Shown here: in pieces, positions 8,013 through 15,094 of the stretch
Position numbering within the stretch: position 1 is the first letter of the stretch
Layout of the letters: each line of letters starts with the position of its first letter
Origin: Spirochaetota bacterium
Lineage (GTDB): Bacteria; Spirochaetota; Spirochaetia; DSM-27196; PWMO01
Assembly: GCA_009908925.1 (NCBI GenBank)
Contig: JAAAOH010000134.1
Location: 1-27,405, forward strand
Length of the DNA stretch: 27,405 nucleotides
Direction: 5' to 3'
The notes under the pieces: generated by a model
The model's database searches: none
Told to the model about the DNA's origin: nothing
The model's input: the letters and a program-made list of their open reading frames with translations, nothing else
Made by a program: the position numbers and the translations under genes

Positions 8013-8494
8013 TGCCCTGTCTCCTCGGGGGCGTTCAAGCCGGAGAGCGTTTCGATCTCCTGGATGAACTCCTCGACGTTCTCGAAGTTGCGATAGACGC
8101 TGGCGAATCGCACGTAGGCAACCCGGTCGAGATGGTAGAGCTTGTCCAGCACCATCTTTCCGATTTCCGACGAGCTGATCTCGTGCGAAGTTCGCCCGAT
8201 CATCATCACGTTCTCTTCGAGCTCATCGAGCATGTTCTCGATGTCCATCTGCGAGACCGGTCTCTTGCGCACCGCCTGCTGAATGCCCTTCTCGATCTTG
8301 CCCCGATCGAACGGCTCGCGCCGCCCGGTGCTCTTCTTGATCACCATGAGCGGCTTCTCCTCGATGCGTTCGTAGGAGGTGAATCGATACCCGCAGCTCA
8401 GGCACTCGCGACGCCGGCGAATGCTGCGCCCGTTTGCCAGTGAGCGCGATTCGATGACCTTGTCCTCGAGTTGCTTGCAGCGCGGACACTGCAT
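8009..8494 (-). CDS. nrdR: Transcriptional repressor NrdR
   Basis: 161 residues, starting at the ATG at 8494 with GGGAGGG about 6 bases upstream. The N-terminus has the zinc-ribbon cysteines MQCPRC and ECLSCGYRF, followed by the conserved FTSYERIE and a C-terminal ATP-cone (about residues 47-140). NrdR binds (d)ATP through the cone and represses ribonucleotide reductase genes by binding NrdR boxes. The frame extends further upstream, but that part has no NrdR similarity and crosses the promoter. It is the first gene of the nrdR-nrdD-glycyl/thioredoxin-nrdG operon, and one NrdR box lies over the promoter, so autoregulation and control of the whole operon are likely. Confidence 0.95.
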   Translation of the reverse strand: MQCPRCKQLEDKVIESRSLANGRSIRRRRECLSCGYRFTSYERIEEKPLMVIKKSTGRREPFDRGKIEKGIQQAVRKRPVSQMDIENMLDELEENVMMIGRTSHEISSSEIGKMVLDKLYHLDRVAYVRFASVYRNFENVEEFIQEIETLSGLNAPEETGQ

Positions 8495-8541
8495 GTGGTG
8501 CCCTCCCAGTATGGCTCCCGCCCCATTTAAGCGTGTACCAT

Positions 8542-8557
8542 ACACTATATCCAGTGT
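8542..8557 (-). promoter_or_regulatory. NrdR box (operator) overlapping the nrd promoter -10
   Basis: On the + strand the site reads ACACTATATCCAGTGT and matches 14 of 16 positions of the published NrdR-box consensus (acaCwAtATaTwGtgt, from memory). It covers the -10 of the - strand promoter, where a bound repressor would block RNA polymerase. NrdR sites are normally paired about 30 bases apart. I looked at both sides and found no second good match. An overlapping short palindrome GTGTA-cca-TACAC (8533-8545) is adjacent. Confidence 0.75.
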
Positions 8558-8572
8558 CGGCAGAGAACGCAA
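8544..8572 (-). promoter_or_regulatory. Promoter of the nrdR-nrdD-nrdG operon
   Basis: Read on the - strand, -35 TTGCGT (8572-8567) is followed after 17 bases by -10 TATAGT (8549-8544). The predicted start is near 8537, leaving a leader of about 43 bases before nrdR. The NrdR box overlaps the -10. Confidence 0.65.
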
Positions 8573-8683
8573 GAGTGATGACTCAGTTTTTCGACGCGGG
8601 GGCGCGCACCCGGTGGCGCCGCCGCGCTCCCGGGGCGCCGCCGCGCCCTTGCGGTATCTGCGAGCGTGTTGCAGGATAGCCCT

Positions 8684-9346
8684 ATGCTCGACTACAGAAC
8701 CCGCAGCGGCGGCGCGGAGACCGTGGTGATCCTCCACGGCTTCGGCGCCGACTCCTCCGACCTCTATCCCCTCGCCGCCGAAATGGACGCTGCCGGCCGC
8801 TACACGTGGCATTTCCCCCAGGCCCCCTACCGCATCAGCTACGGCGGCGCGGCCTTCGGCAGCGCGTGGTTTCCCCGAAACGACACCGAGATCGCCGGCG
8901 CCCTCGAGGGGAGCTACTTCAACCGGCTCGAGAGCATGGACCCCGAGGGGCTTCGCCAGGCCGGCGCGGAGGTGCTCGAGCTCGTCGATTCTCTCGGGGT
9001 GGACTTCGAGTCCGTCGTGCTCGGCGGGTTCAGCCAGGGGGCGATGGTGGCGGTGGAGGCAAGCGTGCAGGCCGGCCGTCGTCCCGCGGACCTGCTTCTT
9101 TTCTCGGGGGCGGTCATCGCGTCCGAGCGGTGGCGGGCGGCGCTTTCGGGATCACCACAGTTCGAGTTCTTTCAGTCCCACGGCACCGCGGACCCCATTC
9201 TTCCCTTCGAGGGTGCGCGACGGCTGCTGACCATCCTCGAGGATGCGGACGGGGAGGGCGAGTTCATGCAGTTCGACGGTGGGCACGGTATCCCGCCGGA
9301 GATCATGGACCGGGCAGGAGCGCGACTGCAGAAGCGCCCGCAATGA
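8684..9346 (+). CDS. Alpha/beta-hydrolase, carboxylesterase/phospholipase family
   Basis: 220 residues from the ATG at 8684. An AGGA about 7 bases upstream supports this start; a GTG at 8666 in the same frame is possible. The family signature is present: an oxyanion-type LHGFGADSSDL near the start, the nucleophile elbow GFSQGA in mid-protein, the acid HGTADPILPF and the histidine GGHGIP near the end, which give a complete Ser-Asp-His triad. No signal peptide is present, so it is cytoplasmic. These enzymes hydrolyse carboxylic esters or lysophospholipids; the natural substrate cannot be read from the sequence. It diverges from nrdR, and its last 44 bases overlap the 3' end of bioN on the opposite strand. 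Confidence 0.88.
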   Translation: MLDYRTRSGGAETVVILHGFGADSSDLYPLAAEMDAAGRYTWHFPQAPYRISYGGAAFGSAWFPRNDTEIAGALEGSYFNRLESMDPEGLRQAGAEVLELVDSLGVDFESVVLGGFSQGAMVAVEASVQAGRRPADLLLFSGAVIASERWRAALSGSPQFEFFQSHGTADPILPFEGARRLLTILEDADGEGEFMQFDGGHGIPPEIMDRAGARLQKRPQ

Positions 9347-10049
9347 GGGCGACCACCAGCACGACGGCAACGGCGTCCCCGCGTCCCGCCGCGAAGGCCG
9401 GAGGCGTTCTGTCGTCGGAGTAGCCGCGGGCGATGAGGGCATCGGTGGTCTGCTCCGCCTCGAGGACCGTCTCGCGGATGAGGGATACCGCAAGGATACG
9501 GATACCGCGAAGCGGTGCGCGTCGAAGCCGGATTCCGCGCACCGCCATCGCCTCGGAGAGCCTGCGGTAGAGATCACCGAGGACCACGATGTGCCTCAGC
9601 GCAAGGCCGGCCATGAGGGCCACGCGGCCCGCGTTTACCCCGGGGATCGGGCGAAGCAACCAGTGAAACACATCCGCTACGCGGCCCGCCGGTGTCGTCT
9701 GCAGGATGAGCTCCGCGGCGAGGACGACGAGGAGGAAACCGGCGGCAATCCGGGCGCCGTCGAGGGCACCGGCTGAGGTGAAGCGGCCGTCTGTGAAGCT
9801 GTGAGTGGCGACCACCGCGAGGGCGAGAAGGAGAAAAAGGCGCGCGGCGAAGAGGGCCTGCAGCGGGCGGGCGCGGGCGGCGGCGTAGGCGCCGAGGAGG
9901 CCGGCTGCGAGCAGCGCCCGCGCGCTCCAGGGGATGAGGGCGACGGCCGCGATGGAGAAGGCGGCCAGGGCGAGGAGCTTGACCCGCGGGTCGAGGGCGT
10001 GGACCGGTGTTTCGCGATGCGCGTAGGCAAACCCGGTCATCGCAGCCAT
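9303..10049 (-). CDS. bioN: ECF transporter transmembrane T component
   Basis: 248 residues with several hydrophobic membrane segments (about residues 25-60, 65-85, 100-125 and 225-245). The two Ala-Arg-Gly coupling motifs of EcfT/CbiQ proteins are present, AVRG (AMAVRGI) and ARG (ALIARGY), separated by about 35 residues. They dock onto the ATPase. The conserved N-terminal HxLDPRxKL segment is visible as HALDPRVKL. The ATG at 10049 has GGGGAG 5 bases upstream and overlaps the end of the ATPase gene by 13 bases; an ATG at 10040 forming ATGA is a weaker alternative. With bioY and the ATPase in the same operon it should be the biotin transporter T component. The 3' end overlaps the hydrolase gene. 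Confidence 0.88.
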   Translation of the reverse strand: MAAMTGFAYAHRETPVHALDPRVKLLALAAFSIAAVALIPWSARALLAAGLLGAYAAARARPLQALFAARLFLLLALAVVATHSFTDGRFTSAGALDGARIAAGFLLVVLAAELILQTTPAGRVADVFHWLLRPIPGVNAGRVALMAGLALRHIVVLGDLYRRLSEAMAVRGIRLRRAPLRGIRILAVSLIRETVLEAEQTTDALIARGYSDDRTPPAFAAGRGDAVAVVLVVALIAGASAVALLPGP

Positions 10050-10744
10050 GTCATCTCCCCGATCGTTCCGCGCGGCAGGCGCAGCCCGCAGGCCGGGGCA
10101 TCAGCGAGCACGTCCGCCGGTGGGCCGTCTGCGTGGACTCTTCCGTGATCGAGCAGGACGAGGCGGTCGGCGTGCGCGGCGAGCTTTCCGAGATCATGGG
10201 TGATCACCGCGATGCCGCAGCCCTCGGCGTAGAGGTCGAGAAGGACCGAGAGAACGCTCTTCACGCCCTCGAAGTCGAGGCTCGAGAACGGCTCATCGAG
10301 GATGAGCAGGCTCGGTCGCATGGCAAGCATCGCCGCAATGGAGAGACGGCGCTGTTCGCCCCCTGATAGCGTGAAGGGGTCCCGTAGGTGCATCCCGGTG
10401 AGGCCTGTCCGCTCGAGCGCTTCCCCCACACGCTCGTCGATAGCGGCGTGGGAGAGACCGGCGCTTCGGGGGCCCATCGCCACATCATCGGAGACGGTCT
10501 GGCCGAGCACCTGGCTGCGGGTGTCCTGGAACACCAGTGCCGGCCGGCCGCCCTCGCTGTGGACGGTGCCTTCCCCGGGTGTAATGATTCCCGCGAGGCA
10601 CCGCGCGAGAAGCGTCTTGCCCGCGCCGTTCCGCCCGGCGAGGATGCAAAGCTCTCCCGCCGCGAGCGAGAGATCGACGCGGTCGAGGAGCGTGCTGCCG
10701 TCTGCGGCGCGCACCGTAACCCCCGCGGCCGTGACCCTGCTCAC
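10037..10744 (-). CDS. bioM: ECF transporter ATP-binding protein
   Basis: 235 residues from a GTG at 10744 that overlaps the bioY stop as GTGA, indicating coupled translation. It is a complete ABC ATPase: Walker A GRNGAGKT, Q-loop VFQDTRSQ, signature LSGGEQRR, Walker B LLILDEP and the switch histidine in VITHDL. The longer open frame upstream is shadow sequence of bioY. A single ATPase between BioY and an EcfT protein matches the dedicated biotin BioMNY module, so it probably acts as a homodimer. It energises uptake at the inner membrane. The substrate assignment rests on bioY. Confidence 0.92.
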   Translation of the reverse strand: MSRVTAAGVTVRAADGSTLLDRVDLSLAAGELCILAGRNGAGKTLLARCLAGIITPGEGTVHSEGGRPALVFQDTRSQVLGQTVSDDVAMGPRSAGLSHAAIDERVGEALERTGLTGMHLRDPFTLSGGEQRRLSIAAMLAMRPSLLILDEPFSSLDFEGVKSVLSVLLDLYAEGCGIAVITHDLGKLAAHADRLVLLDHGRVHADGPPADVLADAPACGLRLPRGTIGEMTWLR

Positions 10745-11349
10745 CGGCCGGTCCACCCCGTCCCGCCAACCCGCGCACGAAGCAGCGGCCGCGCAACTCG
10801 TGCGACCACGACCGCCGCCGCGATCTTCAGCGCATCTCCGGGCAGAAAGGGCAGGATGCCCGCGCCAATCGCGGCGCCCGGGGACAGGTCCATGACGTGG
10901 GCGAGCCAGGGCGTTCCGAGCGCGTAGACGACCGCAGTCGCCGCGACCGCAGCAGCCGTGTCCCGGAGAGCCCCGCTCCGCGCCCGGGCGCCGGCGTCCC
11001 GCCCGTCGCGGACGCCGGCCGGCCCGGCAATGAGCGCACAGATCGCCACCGCGGGCAAAAACCCGACGAGGTACCCGCCGGTCGGTCCGACGAAGTGCGC
11101 GAGACCGCCGCGGGCTGCCGAGAACACCGGAAGCCCCACCGCACCGAGTCCGAGGTAGAGCGCAACTGATGCGGCGGCCCACCGCATCGGCAGCAGCAGC
11201 CCGGCGAGCAGCACGAAGAAGTTCTGCAGAACGATCGGCACCGGACTCACCGGCAGGGGCACCGCGATGTAAGCGCCCACGGTAATGAGGCCGGCAAAGA
11301 GAGCTGCGTATATGGACTGCGCAAGAGCGGGTCGTTGTTCGCCCGGCAT
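10741..11349 (-). CDS. bioY: Biotin ECF transporter S component BioY
   Basis: 202 residues. Six hydrophobic segments are visible, and the BioY-typical VPLPVSPVPIVLQNFFVLLAGLLL stretch lies near the N-terminus, with PTGGYLVGF in the middle. BioY binds biotin in the membrane and associates with the T and ATPase subunits. Two starts are possible: ATG at 11361 and ATG at 11349. The second has GGAGGA 5-6 bases upstream, inside the first codons of the longer frame, and the promoter -10 at 11376-11371 would place the transcript start only about 3 bases before 11361, so 11349 is chosen. Operon order is bioY-bioM-bioN with overlaps. No biotin synthesis gene is in view. Confidence 0.92.
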   Translation of the reverse strand: MPGEQRPALAQSIYAALFAGLITVGAYIAVPLPVSPVPIVLQNFFVLLAGLLLPMRWAAASVALYLGLGAVGLPVFSAARGGLAHFVGPTGGYLVGFLPAVAICALIAGPAGVRDGRDAGARARSGALRDTAAAVAATAVVYALGTPWLAHVMDLSPGAAIGAGILPFLPGDALKIAAAVVVARVARPLLRARVGGTGWTGR

Positions 11350-11370
11350 ATGATCCTCCATGAGTGGCTC

Positions 11371-11376
11371 ATTTTA
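11371..11376 (-). promoter_or_regulatory. Probable -10 of the bioYMN promoter
   Basis: TAAAAT on the - strand (11376-11371), with a poor -35 candidate TTTCGC 16 bases upstream. Its distance to the preferred bioY start leaves a leader of about 15 bases holding the GGAGGA. I see no clear BirA- or BioR-type operator. Confidence 0.4.
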
Positions 11377-11463
11377 CCTGCAGCCCGACTTTGCGAAAGG
11401 GGGCGGCGCGGCAGGTGGCGGGCGCGCCCCCCGGGGGCGTGCCGGGCCGAGCCGTCTGCAGGT

Positions 11464-11492
11464 TTGCCGCAGTGACACCGATTAAGTATTCT
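11464..11492 (+). promoter_or_regulatory. Possible promoter of the D,D-carboxypeptidase gene
   Basis: TTGCCG (11464-11469), 17 bases, then TATTCT (11487-11492). Both hexamers are imperfect, but spacing and position (leader of about 30 bases with AAGGAG at 11517-11522) fit. The rest of the 11362-11529 interval holds a GC-only palindromic stretch around 11425-11440 and no gene. Confidence 0.4.
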
Positions 11493-11529
11493 CACATCAA
11501 AGGTACGAAAGAAAACAAGGAGCTCTACT

Positions 11530-12783
11530 GTGCGAGTCGGAAAGGTAATGCGGACGGCACTGACCGTGCTGCTGCTCTTTTTTGCGCTTACCTCCGTCGG
11601 TGCCCGGGACCTCGCCCGTCTGCCGGGGTGGATCGCCGGCGGCAATATCGCTGCACCGCCGGTGTCGGCGGAGGCCGCCATTCTCATCGACTATGAGACG
11701 GGCACGGTACTTTACGAGAAGCAGGCGGACGCCGTCATACCCCCGGCCTCACTCACCAAGATCATGACGATCCACCTGGTGCTGGAGCTTGCGCGGGATG
11801 GGGTAATCTCTCTCGATCACACCTTCGAGGTGCCGCGGGCCGCGTGGGCAAGAAACATGCCGCCGGGCTCTTCGCTGATGTTTCTTGGCCCGGGCCAGCG
11901 TGTGAGCTACGCCGAGCTCCTCGAGGGGCTCGCGGTGGCATCCGGAAACGACGCTGCGGTCGCCGTGTCGCTCCAACTCGCGGGATCAGTGCCCGCCTTC
12001 GTCGAGATGATGAACAGCGAGTCGCTACGTCTCGGTTACGAGGTCATGCGCTTCAGCGACCCCGCCGGTCTCTCGCCGAGCAATAGAATCACTGCGCGGG
12101 AGTACGCAGATTTTGTCCGCCGTCACATAACCCGCTGGCCCGAAGCGCTCGAGGATATCTACTCCAAACGCACGATCCTCTATCCAACCGAAGCCAACTT
12201 CGACTCCGTTATGATCGGGGGCTCGGTGCGGCAGGAGAACCGCAACACCCTTCTCTTCGATTACGAGGGGGTCGACGGGCTGAAGACGGGCTATATCGAC
12301 GCCTCGGGCTATAACCTCGCAGTTACCGCCGAGCGTGACGGGCGGCGACTCATTGCCGTCGTACTTGGCGTGCGGGCGGCAAGCGTGGCCGAAGGTGCGC
12401 GCCGACGGGCGGTCGACGCAGCCGTGCTTCTCGATTACGGCTTCGATGAGTTCCGGCGGCTCGAACCGGCCGTGCCGCAGCAGGCGCCAATTCGAGTCTG
12501 GAACGGCAGGAGCGATGAGGTTGGGGTGGCCCCCGACAGGACGCCCGCCGCGGTCCTCGTGCCGCGAGGACGCGAGGAGGACGTTACGGTGTCCGTGAAT
12601 ACCGCGGGAGAGCTTACCGCACCGGTTGAGCCCGGGCAGCCAGTGGGAGCCGTGTCATACCGACTCGGGGACGAAGAGCTCATCCGTGTGGAGCTCGTCG
12701 CCGACACCGGCGTGGAACGCGCGGGATTCTTCAAGCGGTTGTGGCACACGATCGTACGCTTCGCGCAACGGTTCCTGGCCTGA
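11530..12783 (+). CDS. D-alanyl-D-alanine carboxypeptidase (low-molecular-mass PBP, family S11)
   Basis: 417 residues from a GTG at 11530, preceded 7 bases upstream by AAGGAG. An ATG seven codons in is the alternative. Residues 7-25 form a signal peptide/hydrophobic segment. All three penicillin-binding motifs are present: SLTK (S74-K77), SGN (138-140) and KTG (252-254). Family members trim the terminal D-Ala from peptidoglycan pentapeptides in the periplasm. A PBP5-type beta-rich domain follows from about 310 to 390, and the last 20 residues (GFFKRLWHTIVRFAQRFLA) form an amphipathic helix of the kind that anchors these enzymes to the membrane surface. It converges with the DHOD-like gene, only 2 bases separating the stops. 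The equivalent in E. coli would be dacA/dacC; which one is not decidable. Confidence 0.92.
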   Translation: MRVGKVMRTALTVLLLFFALTSVGARDLARLPGWIAGGNIAAPPVSAEAAILIDYETGTVLYEKQADAVIPPASLTKIMTIHLVLELARDGVISLDHTFEVPRAAWARNMPPGSSLMFLGPGQRVSYAELLEGLAVASGNDAAVAVSLQLAGSVPAFVEMMNSESLRLGYEVMRFSDPAGLSPSNRITAREYADFVRRHITRWPEALEDIYSKRTILYPTEANFDSVMIGGSVRQENRNTLLFDYEGVDGLKTGYIDASGYNLAVTAERDGRRLIAVVLGVRAASVAEGARRRAVDAAVLLDYGFDEFRRLEPAVPQQAPIRVWNGRSDEVGVAPDRTPAAVLVPRGREEDVTVSVNTAGELTAPVEPGQPVGAVSYRLGDEELIRVELVADTGVERAGFFKRLWHTIVRFAQRFLA

Positions 12784-12785
12784 TC

Positions 12786-13769
12786 TCAGGAAACGCCGGT
12801 GAGTGCCTTTATGTACTGCAGCCGCTCGTAGGCCTCGGGGCTGCCGCTCTGAGACTGGTTGAGCATGCCGCGGAAATCATCGATGGTTTCGTATCCGCCC
12901 TCGGTCATCCAGCGCTCGATATCGCTTCGGATGGTGGCGATGCGGTCAATGCCGTTTTTGTAGAGGGTCGAGCAGACCTGCACTGTCTTCGCCCCGGCGA
13001 GGAGCAGCTTGACGGCCTCGGTGCCGGTGTGTACGCCCGTGGAAGCCGAGAGATCGCAGCCGACCTCCGGATGTAGAATCGATATCCACCGCAGCGGAAG
13101 GTATACCTCCTGCGGCGTGCTGAACATGTAACCCGGCGCGAGCTTCTTCGTCTGGATGTTGATATCGAGCTGATAGAACCGGTTGAAGAGGACGAGAGCC
13201 TGCACGCCCGCTTTTCGCAGCGCGGTCGTGAAATGCGGAAGCGCCGTGAAGAATGGCCCGATCTTCGCCGCGAGGGGAACGGAGGTCTGCCGGCGCACCT
13301 TGTCCACGATGTTGACGTACCGGCGTTCCACCTGGTCCGCATTCTCCTCGAAGCGACGCGGCATGATGGACATATTCAGCTCGATGGCGTCGGCGCCGGC
13401 CTGTTCGAGTTGCCTGGCGTAGTTCCCCCACCACTTGGTCGTGCGTGAGTTGAGGCTGGCGATGATGGGCACATCGGTCTTTTTCTTGGCCTGTTCGACG
13501 AGCGCGAGGTAATCGTCGGGACCGAGGTGCTTTCCCATCTGGCGGATGTAGTCATCAGCCTCGGGGTGCATCGACACCTCCGTCGCCTCCTGCTCCTGCT
13601 CGGCTTCGGACTCGATCTGCTCCTCGAAGAGCGATTTCAGGACGATCGCGCCGGCGCCGGCGTCGGCGCAGCGCAACACACCTTCGACATTTCGGGTTAT
13701 TCCACTACTCGAAACGACGACGGGGTTCTTTAGTTCGAGCCCGAGATACGACGTCGTGAGGTCTGCCAT
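12786..13769 (-). CDS. Dihydroorotate dehydrogenase-like FMN protein
   Basis: 327 residues, TIM-barrel flavoprotein of the DHOD superfamily. Visible landmarks are the N-terminal TSYLGLELKNPVVVSSSG, the central AIELNMSIMP, the AAKIGPFF strand, and a phosphate-binding type end STGVHTGTEAVKLLLAGAKTVQVCS. True DHODs have an ELNxSCPN segment; here it is ELNMSIMP without the cysteine and asparagine, so orotate synthesis is doubtful and it belongs to the DHOD-like group often found beside redox enzymes. No signal peptide. The start ATG has AAAGGA about 8 bases upstream. It is transcribed divergently from the FAD oxidoreductase through overlapping promoters, suggesting linked redox roles (inference). 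Confidence 0.82.
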   Translation of the reverse strand: MADLTTSYLGLELKNPVVVSSSGITRNVEGVLRCADAGAGAIVLKSLFEEQIESEAEQEQEATEVSMHPEADDYIRQMGKHLGPDDYLALVEQAKKKTDVPIIASLNSRTTKWWGNYARQLEQAGADAIELNMSIMPRRFEENADQVERRYVNIVDKVRRQTSVPLAAKIGPFFTALPHFTTALRKAGVQALVLFNRFYQLDINIQTKKLAPGYMFSTPQEVYLPLRWISILHPEVGCDLSASTGVHTGTEAVKLLLAGAKTVQVCSTLYKNGIDRIATIRSDIERWMTEGGYETIDDFRGMLNQSQSGSPEAYERLQYIKALTGVS

Positions 13770-13795
13770 GGGGAGATCCTTTCACAAGAACAATG

Positions 13796-13848
13796 TTGAG
13801 AATTATGATTTACTCAGGTAGTATATCCGACGGTGCGCTATTCAGCAA
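13796..13848. promoter_or_regulatory. Back-to-back promoters sharing overlapping -10 elements
   Basis: On the + strand, TTGAGA (13796-13801), 17 bases, then TAGTAT (13819-13824) drives the FAD oxidoreductase. On the - strand, TTGCTG (13848-13843), 17 bases, then TATACT (13825-13820) drives the DHOD-like gene. The -10 hexamers overlap by five bases, so one polymerase would exclude the other. Confidence 0.6.
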
Positions 13849-13866
13849 GTTGCGGAGTACACGTCA

Positions 13867-15057
13867 ATGGCAGATAAACACGATCTTGTGATAGTGGGCG
13901 GCGGAATCGCCGCGGTTTCCGCCGCCGAGGCGTTTCGCGAGCGAGACGAGAACGGTTCGATACTCATATTGAGTGAGGAGGACCGGGCTCCGTACCGGCG
14001 AACGAAGCTCTCCAAACGAATTGTTGACGGCTTCGAGACCGACGAGCTCGCTATCTATCCCGCCGAGTGGTACGAGGAGCGGAGAATCGAGCTGGAAACG
14101 AATCGAAAGATCGTCGCCGTTGATCCTGATGCCCACGAGCTCGAAGACGCGGACGGCAAACGTTACGCCTACGGGAAACTCGTTCTGGCTACCGGCGGCG
14201 CTCCCGTGTTTCCGGGGACGATTCCGGCCGGGGAGACCGGCTCTTTCTTCGTGCTCCACAGCGCCCGCGACGCCGAGCGTATCATGAAGGCCGCCCGCAA
14301 GGCGAAGAAGGTGCTCATCTCCGGGATGGGAGTTCTGAGTGTCGAAATCGCGTGGGAGCTGCACCGTCTGGGAAAGAAGATTACGCTCGTCGGGGCGACG
14401 CCTCAGCTCATGCCGCGGCAGCTTAATCTGCGCGCGGCGGAGATGCTGGAGTCACTGCTCGCCGATGCCGGTGTTCGTCTGCATTTTCAGGAGGAGATTC
14501 TCTCCTTCGAGCGTCGGAAGAAGGGCGGCTACAATGTTTCGATGATCCGAAACTCCGGGAGCTTCGACCTCATCATCCTCGCCGTGGGACTCCGGCCGCG
14601 AAAGGAGCTGGCAGCGGACGCGGGCCTCGCCACTGCAACCGGTATTCGCGTGAATCGCAGCCTTCGCACGAGCAACCCCGACATCTTCGCCGCCGGCGAT
14701 GCCGCCGAGCACGAAGGTGGCCACATGACCTGGCTCTGGCATTCAGCGGAGTACCAGGGACGCATTGCCGGCACCAACGCGGCCGGTGGAGAGGAAGAGT
14801 ACGATTTCCGCCCGTTCAGATTCCGCGCCGAGGTTTTCGGCAGCTACTTCTTCTCGGTGAACAAGCCACGGGCCCTCGATATGGCCGAGATGGAGGAGTT
14901 CGAGTTCGAGAACGGATCCAGGTATCGGGCCTTCTACTTCAGCGACGATATTCTGGCGGGCATCGTCATGGCCAACGACCCCGATAACGCCAAGCTCTAC
15001 GAGCAGGCGGTGCAGGAGCGCTGGAGTCTCGACCGCGCGGAGACCGATCTCTTCTGA
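13867..15057 (+). CDS. NAD(P)/FAD-dependent pyridine nucleotide-disulfide-type oxidoreductase
   Basis: 396 residues, cytoplasmic. The FAD Rossmann motif VIVGGGIAAVSAAEAF is at about 8-23, the second nucleotide-binding fold ISGMGVLSVEIAWEL at about 145-159, and the second FAD contact TSNPDIFAAGDAAE at about 270-283. The family includes nitrite reductase (NADH) large-subunit-like, rubredoxin reductase and NADH oxidase proteins. No redox-active CxxxxC of disulfide reductases and no NADH-oxidase cysteine is seen in the first domain, so a rubredoxin/ferredoxin reductase-like electron transfer role is more likely; the partner is not evident. GGAG lies 9 bases before the ATG. The substrate-binding protein follows 37 bases later, probably in the same transcript. 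Confidence 0.85.
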   Translation: MADKHDLVIVGGGIAAVSAAEAFRERDENGSILILSEEDRAPYRRTKLSKRIVDGFETDELAIYPAEWYEERRIELETNRKIVAVDPDAHELEDADGKRYAYGKLVLATGGAPVFPGTIPAGETGSFFVLHSARDAERIMKAARKAKKVLISGMGVLSVEIAWELHRLGKKITLVGATPQLMPRQLNLRAAEMLESLLADAGVRLHFQEEILSFERRKKGGYNVSMIRNSGSFDLIILAVGLRPRKELAADAGLATATGIRVNRSLRTSNPDIFAAGDAAEHEGGHMTWLWHSAEYQGRIAGTNAAGGEEEYDFRPFRFRAEVFGSYFFSVNKPRALDMAEMEEFEFENGSRYRAFYFSDDILAGIVMANDPDNAKLYEQAVQERWSLDRAETDLF

Positions 15058-15094
15058 CAGTCGAACTACCATCAGTTTTTTCAGGAGGTATATC

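Noticed and set aside
8615..8646. 13-base direct repeat GGCGCCGCCGCGC, two copies, upstream of the hydrolase gene
   Set aside because: Simple GC-rich composition makes a chance repeat likely, and nothing else marks it as a site.
15054..15080. Terminator-like CTGA/TCAG stem followed by a T run between the oxidoreductase and the substrate-binding protein
   Set aside because: The stem is only four pairs with a large loop and the T run runs straight into the Shine-Dalgarno region, so it is probably not a terminator.
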